Of a stretch of DNA of 64,000 bases, positions 1 through 12,100 are shown one piece after another. The position numbers and the translations under genes are program-made. Every line of letters begins with the position of its first letter. Position 1 is the first letter of the stretch. The notes beneath the pieces were generated by a model. The model did no database searches. It saw nothing but the letters and a program-made list of their open reading frames with translations, and had not been told where the DNA came from. The DNA is from Rhynchosporium graminicola. Taxonomy: Eukaryota; Ascomycota; Leotiomycetes; Helotiales; Ploettnerulaceae. The stretch covers positions 1,879,609-1,943,608 of the forward strand of contig FJUW01000007.1 in the NCBI GenBank assembly GCA_900074885.1, written 5' to 3'.

Positions 1-113
1 CGCAGAAAAACAAAATGAGAGGGAAAATATCAAGTCCAATCTGATGCAACCCAAGCAGTCTCTGAAAAAGGTCATGTTTATCCAACAGAACAATCTCAGT
101 TTACACTTCACGT

Positions 114-3100
114 TCAAACTTTCAACTGACCACCAGTCCAACTCTCTGCCGTAGCAATCAAATCTTCCCTCCCCTTCAGATGGACCAGCACCGTAACACC
201 CATAATACCTAACCCAGCATCCCCATCCCCATCACGCGTCTTTCTCCTGAGTTCCTCAAACCTCATTTTCCAAACACAATCATGTATACTCTCCCTCTCC
301 CTCTCGCACTCTCTCTCAAGCTTCCTCGCAGCGATATCCACACTCAAATTAGGTTCATGCTCAGACTCACTCCTCAACTCGTGAAACCTACCAGAATCTC
401 TTACCATCTGATCAAGAACAACCTCATCAACACTCAATCTATATTCACTCCCCGGCTCGACCCTCGAATCATCAGCCCAATCAAAATCACCCTCAGCTTC
501 AGCAGTAGTAACACGCTGCCCGGGCTTATAGCTCTCAATCTCACTGACAACATCATCATCACTTAAGCAATGCTCTTCCCCAGCCTTCTTCCTGCCTTTA
601 GGACTCCAATCCACGATTTTCAGTTTCAGTTTCCTAATCCTCTTCTGCTTGCTACGTCCACCTCCTCTGCTGGAGATACCAGACGTGCGTTTCGCGTAGG
701 GATAACACTCCGCTTGAGGATTGGATATCCTTCGGAGTTTTTGTGCGATTTCAGCGACGCCACTATGTCTAGGCAAATTGATCTGTTCGGTGCAGTTTGG
801 TTGTATCTTTTGTAGATCTTCTCGATGTGAGAGGGGTCTATGCTTGAGTACTTCGACGGAGGACTGGTTTCTTTCTTTTCTCTTTTCCTTGATGAAGGAT
901 GGGAGTGCAAGTTTGCGCGAAGCTCTTTCAGATCCCGGATGGGAGGTTTGCGTTTGTGGACTTACAGAACTGGGTATCTCTGCTATGCGGTTGGGACCGT
1001 CTACTGGGTGTTTTCGGGATGGCGAAGAGCTGCTTCGACGCGAGTGGATCTGATCGTGGTCGTACTCTGAAGACGGGATCATGTACGATATACCGTTCGT
1101 TAGCTTGGCACTAGCTTCGAAAGTCGGATGCTCAGCAAGCGTGCGCTGAGAAGACGGAGTATATTCTTTTGGTGGCGGTTCTGTTACCTCCTTAATCTTC
1201 TCAACCTTTGTCTTTCTTGACTCGTCGAACTGCTTAGCAGATTTGATATCCTCTTTCTTACGATTGGAGACCATCTGAGGTAGAGGTGGTGGCTTGGGAG
1301 GATCCCTTGATTGAGCCAGCATTTCGGATGCATGTTCTCTCTTGACGTTTGGGTCCAATTCATGCTGATGGTGAACCTTCGAATAGTGCGGCTGGACTGA
1401 TTGAGATTCATGTCCGGTTATCAAAGGCTTTTCGGTATTGAGCGGATCATGTTCCTCTGGAAACTCAAGCGTGACTTTTCGAGGTTTATGATGGTGATGA
1501 ACGCTAGTCTGATGGTCAGTATACGTGCAGCATCTTACACTGATCAGAACTTAGTATGGGCAAAAATCAATGTCTCGGATCAGGACCAACGATGCAAAAT
1601 TGATCCTGATCTGAGATCACTGAGTATCGAATGGCAGAAAGATACATACCTATGATGAGTACTCTGACAGGCCTCACACCGGTAATCATCAAGACAATGT
1701 TGACATTCGCCAACGATTCCTGTGCTGATAGGGCTTCTATGCCTAGCATGCCCTTTACGAGGGTACCCACGGCATCGGACATATTCAGGAACATCGTGCG
1801 TAGCTACAAAGTCCCGTTTCCTTCCATGAGATGGGGCTGAGTCTAGTCCTGACGCCGTGCAGGTGGCATGAGAATATCCGGAGCCCGACGGTTGTGCAGT
1901 ACAAGGATAATGCTTCGATGATTGGGAGTTACAACAAGATTGGATATCTACTGCTTCCTCGGCGCGACTCGTATCTGCGACGTAACCGTTATCTGTACAT
2001 TCAGGGACTCTGTGCCTCGGCTTTCTTCTTGGGAAAGCAGATGCATTGTGCGATGGCTCACTGTGATACGTTACACTACTGACATGACTATCACAGCTAA
2101 GGTTTTCTGACGGTATGGTTGATGTGTAATCGAGAAGCCACTGACGCTCTGAGTGACGGCTATGGTGATTGTGTGCTATGTGATGAGTCTCCACTCGCAT
2201 ATCAACGGAAAATAACTGAAGCGAGTGTCTCGATTTCATATCGGCTATCAGAAAAGGAGATTCCTTCACACTAGTTGCAGTCTTATGCCCAGAAGGAACA
2301 TGTACAGGGCCAGGTGCTTGACCTTCTTGTTGGACTGAATGTGTCTTTATGGGCGATTTCTGTGGTATCGGAGGATCCTGCGAGTCAGGAAACATGATCG
2401 GTGAACTTGATGGCTTCCTCATTATCGCATACTGTATTTGTGTTCGACTAGGTCTCGTAAGGTGCTTCATAGGGTCATGCTCGACTCGATTCTCCTTTGG
2501 TTTTGACACAATCTTCTGGAACCCAGGTTGTTGTTTGTTTTGGATTCCATAGTCCAAATTCCGCTCTTTAGTCGGCAGTTGGGACGTGTGTGCTTTGCAT
2601 TGAACACAGAACCGATGATTACACCTCCAACATTTAACTGAATCTTGACTGCTACTCCAAGAGCAAAGATGACACAATGTCTGCTGTTCTGTGCTGTAGG
2701 TTGGCTCACCTATATACCTCGAGACTTCTCTCGATGCAAGTCCAGCTGGTCTCTGTATCCCAAAGTCATCAAATAAATCTCGGACATTCTGTCGACGCAT
2801 TGTAGAGGTCGTTGCGATAGTAGCTTCCGGGTCAGAAAATCTGGACCTGCGTGTTTTGATTTGGCCACTAAACATGCCCGCGTTGTGTTTCTTTGCAGAA
2901 CTGGGGAAGATTGAGATTGGTGACACGTGTTGAGACTGGTTGCCAAGGGAGTCAATCTCTTTCAGTACATCGAGATCCGGACTATGGTCACGTAGACTAG
3001 CAGGTAGCAATGATTCCATCCTCGACAGAGCTCCCCGGAGAGATACAGCATCGTACCGTGTCCTTGTATCTGTTCTCCGATCAATCTGTCCACTGATACC

Positions 3101-3511
3101 AGGTGATCGGCTGTAACGAGTGAGTGAGTCGGATAGGTCGTATTCTTCTTCTAGCTTACTCCGGGCTATGTTGAGACCAAGATATGAATGTTTGTCTTCG
3201 ACTTGAGTATCTTGATCAGGTTGCGCACTCTGAAACGCGGGATTTCCGAACCGTTGAATCAGACGACGGCCATACCCGGAGAGTGAATCTTCTCGAGCAC
3301 GCCTCGAAGTAAGGGCACCAGATTCTCCCGGCAGTAGAAGCTTAAAGCTTTGTAAAAGTTTGATACGCGCCGCCACAGAGCCTGGAGGTATTGCATCTCG
3401 TGAACGTCTGCGAACTCGGACAGTCGAAGAAGGTTCGGGTGTTGTGCCGTCGTTCTGATAAGATATCGAATCTGGAGGCTGCGATCTCCAGTAGGTGACG
3501 GCCATCGTCAA
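114..3511 (-). CDS. Large hypothetical protein with two Cys clusters
   Basis: I do not recognise this protein. Exon 1 is 3511-1650 and exon 2 is 1539-114. The 110-bp intron has a GTATGT donor, an ACTAAG branch site and a CAG acceptor, and it restores one frame (phase 2), giving about 1095 residues. Around residues 278-307 a cysteine cluster C-x2-C-x10-C-x2-C-x4-C-x2-C resembles a zinc-binding finger. A second cysteine-dense stretch lies near residues 590-630, across the splice junction. The rest is low-complexity, polar and rich in Ser, Arg and Pro, with a charged Glu/Arg helix-like segment before a more hydrophobic C-terminus. There is no signal peptide or membrane segment. A zinc-binding regulatory or scaffold role is only a guess. 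It lies 354 bp downstream of the ATP synthase delta gene on the same strand. Confidence 0.72.
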
Positions 3512-3865
3512 GCTTCTCTGTGGAGTGGAGACATTGAGGTTTCTGAAATGGATTGCGGAGCAATAATAATGACAACGGAAATGATACGAACAGTAATGAA
3601 TGAGACCTGTGCAACCGCCGGACAGCTTTATCCGCCAATCGCTGGCGAACTTGGAAAAGAAGTGTAAGCTCTAGCCGCGTGAGAAAAGATATACCATTGC
3701 TAGGTGTCCAGACTTGATCAATATCACAGATGGAAGGAGCGACCCTTGAGTACAAATCAATCAACTGCAAATGAACAACTTCCGTGATATGCATTCAAAA
3801 AACAATGATGTACAAAGTCGCTACCTCTATAAGTCCGTCGTGCTCAACTAGAAGTCAGAGCCTCT

Positions 3866-4654
3866 CTACTTAAGAGCAGCTTGCAAGCTCTCCAAAACCT
3901 GTCTTCTTATTAGCGACAGTTCTGTAATTCTGCATCCCGGGGTATTTACCTCAAGCTCGATCTTCGCCTCTGCAATATCCTGCTCACTCCCACTTCCACC
4001 AACTATCTTCTGTGCCTCTGCGATTTGCGATCGAACGTTCTCAATGTTGAAGTCCTCCAATGGGAAACCCTCGACAGCGTTGATGCTCAATTGCGAGTCT
4101 GGCTGGACCGTCGCGAATCCTCCGGAAACTGCAAATGGAAGTTAGTTGGGTATGTCTGCCAGGGACGCGGTGCACCTACGGAAGAACTGCTTGCTTGAAC
4201 CACTCTCCTCAATAACTTCGACGAGTCCAGGCTTCAGTTGCTCAATTGAAGGAACGTGATTTGCGAGAATACCCATCTCTCCAGACTCGGCGGGGATGTT
4301 GACTTGGACGACACCTTGCGACTTGTAGATGGACTGTTCGATGCCCGTCAGTGGGAATGTTCTGCTTCCTTCATCTGCCCAACCTCCACGCAACTCTTCC
4401 AATCCATCTTCACTGCCCCCCTCCACTTCCAGCCTTTCATATTCCAGTATCGGTATCGCAATTCAAACGTACCTGATGGGGAAGAACCAAGCTCAATTTA
4501 ATCTGCCATGCTGTTAGCTATGGCCGCAAAATCTGTCTGCGAGGTATCCGACCTTATCCGACACGGCCTCAGCATATCCTCTACGCATAAGGGGTGTCCT
4601 GATAGCTGCAGGGCGCGCCCGTAGAGCCACACGAGCGATCTTGAGGGAGTTCAT
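3866..4654 (-). CDS. ATP16: Mitochondrial F1 ATP synthase delta subunit
   Basis: This is the F1 central-stalk subunit (delta in mitochondria, epsilon in bacteria), which couples rotation of the c-ring to catalysis. Five exons: 4654-4553, 4502-4473, 4333-4180, 4128-3950 and 3898-3866. They join in frame to 165 residues, the usual family length (about 160). The N-terminus is Arg/Ala-rich and lacks acidic residues until the RRGYAEA step, as expected for a mitochondrial presequence. Hallmarks are VVQVNIPAESGEMGILANHV of the beta-sandwich domain and a C-terminal two-helix hairpin ending LESLQAALK. The second exon is only 30 nt. The first donor (GTCGGA) is weak, but the branch site (GCTAAC) and frame support it. 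The family match is strong; the exact first donor is the least certain point. Confidence 0.93.
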
Positions 4655-7360
4655 GATGAGTTGAGCGTTCAATTGGAATTGGCGTTGTTGACTCGACGGC
4701 GAGAGCTGTAGTTCAATGCTCTGCTCACTAGTCCCGCTAGCACGGTCACGTTATGAGGCTCAATTGAGCAAGAGTTTAGACCTTTCGAGGAGAATCAAAA
4801 GGGTGTCTGAGGAAGAATCTACGGAGTAGTCCAGCAGCTGAAGTTGTGATTGATTTTTCCTAATGAAAGGTATCATAAATAACATCACCTGACTACGATC
4901 ATCTGACCGTCTCACGGCAGAACACGAGACAGTGCTCATGGCAGTTCTCGTTCGCCCTACGTCCTACCTGGTGCCTCTGCATCACCGGATAATTTAGAGA
5001 TCATGCAAAACACCCCGCCGCTTGCAAAAGCGTCTGGAATTTTTCGAAGACAAGTCTCTCTTCGCTTCAAGGCTCCAGGAACAATGGGCTCTTTACTCAC
5101 TGCAGGCAGGGCAAAAATGGTTGGTGTGACTTAATCCCTCACATCAAAAAACTCCCCGCTGTGCAGCTCATGCAGCAACACTGCAGCTCCCAAGCGTACT
5201 CCGTAGGTACCTATCTACGAAGTATTTTCTAACTGACGGTCTCGTTGCGTGCAGCGAACACATGTATGAAAACTAATTGGGTAAGCCGTGTCGGACGTGT
5301 CGGAAAGAAGGGAAGGAGCAACACTATGATACGTGGTTCACGATGTTGCGACTGATGGTTCGAGGGGTAAGCTTCGTGTGTGTTCGTGGTAATACAGTCA
5401 AGTCGGTCTGAAATTTCTAGGATGGACAGTCGGAAGTTTTCGTCCCCGAATCGCAAGGTGTGTGAGAACAGTCAGTCAGTCATCGGCAGCGGTGAAAAGT
5501 CGTCTTGATGACAAGACAGAGATGACATCTCACTTCATTGCTCACTCAGCAGCAAAATCCAAGCCCCGCCCAATTTTCCGGCATCAGCGTATTGTAAAGC
5601 TCGTATGTAGCCAAATGGGGATCCTCGCCAATTGCCTCTTTATGACGAGTGTCACAAAACACACGCAACTTCTACCTCAGCTCGTTGCTGATGAAAGTCG
5701 ACGCGGACGCCGAAGCCGTTGTCGGCAACCCTATCTTCTACTGGACAGGAAAAGAGTTCCTCTATGTGCTGCAAATGGTAAAATGCAGAGCAGAATCCGC
5801 GTGTCCAGAAATCTACACACTTTGCACTTTTGCCAGCTGCGAAGGTACAGCTCAGCAAATTACAGTACTGCAATCCACAAATCGACACGTCAAAAAGGAA
5901 AAGAGGGGTCATTTAAGCTCCAAGCTCCAAGCTCCAAAGAAGCTGGAATACCTAGTGTGGGGTACATTTGGCGGTCAGGATCAAGGACACAGAGAATTGA
6001 CAGCTTGAAAGTGCGAGGCGGGTATTGGTCGACTGGCCGGTATCGTGAGTTGAGGGGATTCTTGCTCCGTACAGGACACGCCCGCATCCCTCAATTGTTA
6101 TTCGTGCGGATGTTCTTACTATTCGGGCCTGTATGTATACTTACGGAGTAGTATGCTGGCTGTATGCATATGCAGCTGTCACCATGTCCTGCTGCAGAGT
6201 TTGTCTTACTTGTGTTCCCGCCATGGCCGCCACGAACGGGACACTGCATCGTAGTCCTGCTGTGCGAACACACCCGGTGCGATTTTTGATAGATACTGGG
6301 AATTGGAATGGACGATCACCGGGTACTACCGCATTTCGACGATATCCAGATACAAAACAGCAAGCCAAGGTTTTCCTGAAGAAGAACACGAAACATGTTT
6401 CTAGCTGGTCTCGTCTCGTCATCTCTCTCTCGAATCGGCATCTCGTTTCGATGGAGATGATTCCGGCTGATGTTAGGCTGATCCTAGTTTGGAAGAAAGT
6501 GAATCTCTCTTGGTCAAGGTTGTGAGAGGTTTTGCCCATGTTTTGCTCCCCCACGCTGGAAAATCGCGTTTCATCGACCAACCCCGCATGGGTGCGCAAT
6601 ATTCGTCTGTTGTTGTCCTTTTAGGGTATGGGTATGTGGAGACTTTAGACGAAAAGGAAGATCCTGGTAGACCCTGGTCACGGAACTATATTTTGCTATT
6701 TCTGTTACCGCGACAGCCCTACTTTGGCGGTGGTATGATAAGTACGGTATGGTACTGGCAATGCCGGGAAGAAAGTCTTCACGAGTGATCAAGACTCGAC
6801 TGAAAGAAGCAAAGAGGGCGGAAGGTAGGGTGCTTGGCATCCTACCTAGCCTCCATGATCGAGGTACTTTCCGCAAGTACCGAAGCTCAAGGCTTTTGGA
6901 GCAAGACGAGGGCACAGAGCTCCAAGAGGACAAGATATCAAATTCCAGCACTGACAAAGCATTGGGCGAAGCAGCACTGAGTGATATACGGAGTAGTTGC
7001 GGTAAATGACGACAATCCGAAGCCTGTGGCGGCAATTATGTACTGACTGGGAGCTGGGAGCACCGTGTACCGAAACAGAGTTCCTGGGTGCAGACGGATG
7101 CGCGTAGATGGCGTCTTGGTGGTGCTACGGCCAAGATCTCAACGCTCCGCTGTGAGTGAAGATCATAGGGGATTGTCCCTTGGCCTGTAGATTGGTTTAG
7201 AGTAAGTACTATTTGTACCAGTTTAGAGTCCTACCACTCACTACCCACCCTCCGTACGTCTGTCTGCTCACCACTCGATAGCACGGAGAGAAATACCATA
7301 AGTGGACAGAGAGGTTGAATGGAAACATGCTGGGCTATCATCGCCGAGTAAGTGACCGGA
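4655..7360. other. Intergenic, no supportable gene
   Basis: About 2.7 kb with several short open frames on both strands that overlap one another, show no family resemblance and no convincing splice linkage. The first few hundred bases must contain the ATP16 promoter; I see no clear TATA box. Nothing else is called here. Confidence 0.6.
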
Positions 7361-7609
7361 TCAGCAGCTCAATTTGAGAGCGTTCCACTTTCCTTCACCG
7401 TCAATTACTTTGCCCAACAAATATTCGCCATCGTAGAGTAGGACTGTGGGCGGGAAGTGGGCACCTCCAAGCTTTTGAGCGAGGACGGTGAAGGCCACGA
7501 CAATGGAGTCATGAACAGTCTCAAGACAGTAGTTCATCTTGTCTCTTCCGTGGCGGCAGTACAGTGTAAGTAAATTGGGCCCAAACCCACTTTCACATCT
7601 GCACTTCAC
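7361..7609 (-). CDS. Possible small hypothetical protein
   Basis: An 82-residue frame starting at the ATG at 7609; an internal Met about 24 residues in is an alternative start. I do not recognise it. The last 58 residues look protein-like: pyrimidine-ending codons are favoured, hydrophobic and charged residues alternate, and it ends in a short VLLYDGEYLLGKVIDGEGKW-type strand pattern. There is no signal peptide or Cys pattern of note. The first 24 residues look less coding and could be 5' leader or contain a missed splice site. It could be the last exon of a longer gene or a chance frame. Confidence 0.35.
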   Translation of the reverse strand: MKCRCESGFGPNLLTLYCRHGRDKMNYCLETVHDSIVVAFTVLAQKLGGAHFPPTVLLYDGEYLLGKVIDGEGKWNALKLSC

Positions 7610-8071
7610 TTCACTTTCTTAGTCTCGGGCCGTTACACTTGTTTGTATATTACTCCGGAATCCGTTTAACCTCAGGGCATGATTAGTAAGTCGGTGGTAA
7701 ATGAGGAAAGGAAATTGATGCATGTCCTGCAAATTCGTTCGCTTTGACCTGATCCCTTCACATATTAGCGAGGCAGAGGCAAGATTTTACAGTAGCCGCC
7801 CACCTAAAAACCGCCCCCACCCGTACTTTGCCCTGCCCCACCCTGACCTGACCTGACCTGACCTGACCTGACCTGGGAAGGTTCCCTCCCATGCTGCCTT
7901 TGCACTCTCTTTCTTTGCCTTTGCCCGTATCCGCCGCTATACGTACTTACTTACCTATACGTACTGTACGTAGCTGTTTCGCAGACACAGAAACTGCCGC
8001 GTAACTTAAAGCAACGGGCAATAAGCCTTCCGGCTACGGAGTCTTCTATTGTAGGTAGGTAGGTAGGTAGG
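7610..8071. promoter_or_regulatory. Intergenic/promoter-like DNA with tandem repeats
   Basis: No gene. It holds a run of about six CCTGA pentamers (7843-7875) and a TAGG tetramer run (8051-8071) that directly abuts the left end of the TIR transposon. C-rich tracts precede the pentamers. It may serve as leader or promoter for the small minus-strand frame. Confidence 0.4.
7843..7875. repeat. CCTGA pentamer tandem repeat
   Basis: About six consecutive perfect copies of the pentamer, flanked by C-rich sequence. A simple microsatellite seen directly. Confidence 0.9.
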
Positions 8072-8073
8072 TA

Positions 8074-8156
8074 CTAGCCGGTCCACCTCCAGTTTCGCTC
8101 GCCCACTCGCTTACTGTCGGATTAAGCAAATGCCACGTCCATGTAAATGCTACGCT
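8074..8156 (+). repeat. Left terminal inverted repeat (83 bp)
   Basis: Reverse complement of 19348-19430 with a perfect 60-bp outer run and only two mismatches. At both mismatches this end keeps CpA where the other end has TpA, the RIP direction. It begins CTAGCCGGTCC. Confidence 0.95.
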
Positions 8157-8872
8157 CTCGGCATTATATCAGTAAAGTATTTTAGGTGCTTCACCTGCTA
8201 AATTTCTTTTAATTTCAATGTTAAATAACTATTCTAATTCATTAATAATATATAATCTTTTCCGGTATAAAATTGATCTCTATTATCTTTACTCTCAGAG
8301 CTTTCTACCTCAAGTGCTACTAGTAGCGACGATTCCAAATATCGATCATACTCTAGCTCCTCTTATATACCTCTACTAGGCTTATATAATATCTATATAT
8401 CTTAATCTTGATCGCTATCGCCGAATATATCTACCTTAAACTATAGCTTAGAAGCTACTAAATCAGAGTAGCCTTCTTTAGTAGAAAGTATAGTTTCAGC
8501 GACTATAAGCTATTTATCAGGCTCTCTTTCTAGTCGATAGAGCTCTAAATCAGATACTACTACCTCTCCTCTCTTCTATAACTCTTATAATTTAAGCTTC
8601 CTAGCCTTATTTATCTTCCGTACTTAAACTCCTGCTTTTAATAGAGACTTCTTATACTTTCCAATAGTATAAGAAAGTACTCGTTTAGCTCTCCGGCGAT
8701 TTTCTGTCTTTTCAGCTTCAGCTTTAGCTTAAATTTAAAGCTGTAAATCAGCTACACTTACTATAGCACCTCTAATTAACTTTAATTACTTTATCGATCA
8801 TCGAGAGGTCTTCTTCTCTTAGGCACTTAACTATAGCTTTTATTAAAGTATAGTATTATTAGTAGAAGTAAT

Positions 8873-9140
8873 TGTGACGATAGCTTACCTGAATATCACA
8901 TGAGAAGAAGGATAGATAACAGGGCCCAAGTTCATAAGTATCCCGGCAGAACTAGTATCAGACACAGTATAGTATAAGACTAGTACAAGTATATATATAT
9001 AAGGTACATAAAACTCTATCTCTATTCTTCTTCCTTCCTTATCTTTTTATTTCCTTCGTAGTAGACTATATAAGATCGCTCTTAGCCTCCCTACTTATTT
9101 ATTCTTACTTATATACCGCCTTAAGTCTTATATTATTATA
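8873..9140 (+). repeat. Gypsy 5' LTR (268 bp)
   Basis: Begins TGTGACGATAGC, ends TTATTATA (a RIP-altered TCGTCACA), and aligns over its full length with 17505-17772. Confidence 0.93.
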
Positions 9141-9149
9141 TTAAATAAA

Positions 9150-12100
9150 AAGATCAAGATAGTTAGAGATAGCTTATTATAATATCTTACTACTAAGTTA
9201 GTTATTCGATAACTACTTATATATAGCCGAGATACTAGAGATCTCTCGGATAACTATAAATCAGAGTTTAATTTAGCTTATTATAAATAGTATAATAGAG
9301 GAGGTCTTCGCTAATACTCCTTTAATAACTCCCTTAGTATAAAGGAATTATAAATAGATTTTAAAGAAAGTATAATAAATACCCCGGAACTTTAACCTTT
9401 ACGTATCGCCGCTGAAATAGCCTTAATATACTCCTTTTTAAGCTATTATTATAGCTCTTAACTAATAAACTAGAGACCTCTCTAGTTCTAGGGGAACCTA
9501 ACGCGATCCCTCTTACTCTACCTCCGAACTTAATGTATTATACTTTTCCTTACCTTAAATATCTCTTACCCTAGAGAATATTAATACCTTATTAAGGAAG
9601 TAATAACTAAGAGGGAAAAGAAAATAAAAGTGAAATTCACTAAGAGTATAATCGCTAAGTACTCTTACTACTATAGGTAACTCGAACCTGATCTATTCCC
9701 TTTTATAACGATTAGTAGACTAGGAGAAAAAGAATAACTCTCTAGAAGATACTATAGATAGACTAATCTCTATATAAGATAAGTTCCTTATAGGGGTCCT
9801 TTGCTTATCTTCGACTTTCCTACTAGAACTAATACTATAATCTCCGCGTATAGCGGAGTTTAATAACTTAATAAACTCTATTCTAATACGTAGTACTAAG
9901 AGAGAGGATACTATTCCTAATAAACTATCTCCCTCTCCTAGCGCCGAATTAGTAGAGTTACGCCCTAGGAAGTCTTATTTTATTAAGAAGATCCTGCCCT
10001 TAGATAATAGATCGGACTCTACTTTCCTCTAATAGAGAGTATCGATACGAGACTAGCTAGCTATAAACGCTAACTACTATCTTACGGACTTCTCCCGGCG
10101 CGTTCTCGTATAGGAGCTAGTTACTAGATTAGCTAAGGAGTATCTTACGCTTTAGTACCTTACTAATAAGTTTAAAACTAGTAATAAAATAATCTCTTTA
10201 TTAGAGGAGAACTTTCTTACTAGTTTAGAGGAAGATAACTACTATAACGCTTTCTACTACCTAGAAATATAATAACCTAGCTATATACGCAAGACTTTCG
10301 CTGAGTTTCGTAGTTAATTTTAAAGTGCTACTATCTAAGGTAAAGTTAAAAAGAAAGAGTAGTTCTTCTATATATAAGATAAGATTATACTATCTTTACG
10401 CGCTTTAACTCTTATTATTAAATTAATATAGAATAAGGATTACGCTTCTATAGTTAGATCCTTACTTTCTTTTAATACTAAGTATCGCTATAACTTAGAA
10501 CGTACCTATCCCGAGAAAGCTACTGCTTAAGTATAGTACCGTAAGCCTATTATTACTACTACGATTACTACTAGTTCTACCTCTTACTAGTCCTTAAGCT
10601 TAGCTCCTTAATAAACTACTCTTATACTATATATATATACCTCTACTCCGGTATAGTCTAGTACTCCCTCTGCGCTAAAACGCCCTATTATCTCGACCGG
10701 AGAATCCCTTAGGTATTACGGTTATAGATAGCTCGGTTATATTAATCTAAACTGCCTTAACTCGCTTAAGGTTTAATTAATTAATAAATTTCCGGAAGAA
10801 GATTAAGTAACTAAAGAAGTAATAGAAGATATACCCTCCGAATCTGGATTAATACTAAAGGGAAATAATAAAGCTTAGGTAAAAACTCCTTTCTAGGTCT
10901 ACGTAAGTATAATCTCTCTAATCTAGACCTTAACTCCTTAATAGGAAGTAAGTAATTTATATACCTGATTATAGTTAGTATAAATAAGCTAGGAGTCTCT
11001 ATAAATAGCTTAATCGATACCGGAGCGAATAGTTATCTGTTTATTAATCGTACTCTTACCGGATAACTATCAGGAGCCTTTAGTATTAAAATCGAGCTAT
11101 TACTTTATTCTATTCTAATACGTAGTTTCTAATAGTCTATTAGAACTTATATTACTTATTTTATACGTTTATACTTTTCTATTAATAGTAGGCGTATTTA
11201 TAACTACTCTTTTATTCTCTTTGATTTAGGATAATAAGATATAATTATTAGTATTAAATAGATACGACGATTTCAGATTAAGCTAGATACGCTCTACTAT
11301 AAGCTACTATAGTCAGAACGCTATCTAGCTACCTTCTGATATAATAAGGAGATAATTATAACTCTACTACTTTATAAACCTAATATTAATCGATCTTATT
11401 AAATCGATACTAACGCGTAGGACTTAGCTATAAACTAGCTAGACTAATACCGATTATACTAAATAGTAACGATATAATATATTAACGTATTATCCTTACT
11501 CTTTAACTTATTTCCGCTTATCGCTAAGGAATCCGAACTCCTTTCCGCTCCGAATTCATCGAGAAAAGTACTTGCGCCGAAACCCTACTATAAGTATTTC
11601 TCTTAACCTCTAAGGATCTAGAAACTAGTTCCGATTTACTAAATTAGTACTATAGCTTTTTACTTTAATATAAAACGTAAAAGTTCTAAATTATTCTTTA
11701 TTAGTATCTACGAGATAAACTACCTCTTATAAGACTATCTAAATAGCGACTCTCCTAAGGATTCCGATACCGAACGACTTATAGCCGAAAAGCTACCGGA
11801 ATAGTACTATACTCTTAAGGAAGCCTTTTCGAAGCGGGATTCTAATATTCTTCTGCTGTATCGCCTATACGATTATAAAATTATTCTAGAAGAACTATTA
11901 CCTAACGTATATTCGCTCTTATATTAGTAATCTATAGACGAATTATAAGTAACTAAGAAGTATCTTATAGAGAACATAGATAAGGGATTTATCGAATCTA
12001 GCTAAAGTCCCTTTATATTACCTATACTATTCGTTAAGAAGGCCGATAGAGGATTACGCTTCTATATCGACTATCGTAAGCTTAATACGATCACTCGAAA

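Noticed and set aside
5462..6151. 229-codon plus frame
   Set aside because: Starts at a non-ATG codon, overlaps other frames of similar quality, and shows no domain, splice logic or codon preference.
6571..7035. 154-codon minus frame
   Set aside because: Composition looks random and it overlaps plus-strand frames; no recognisable motif.
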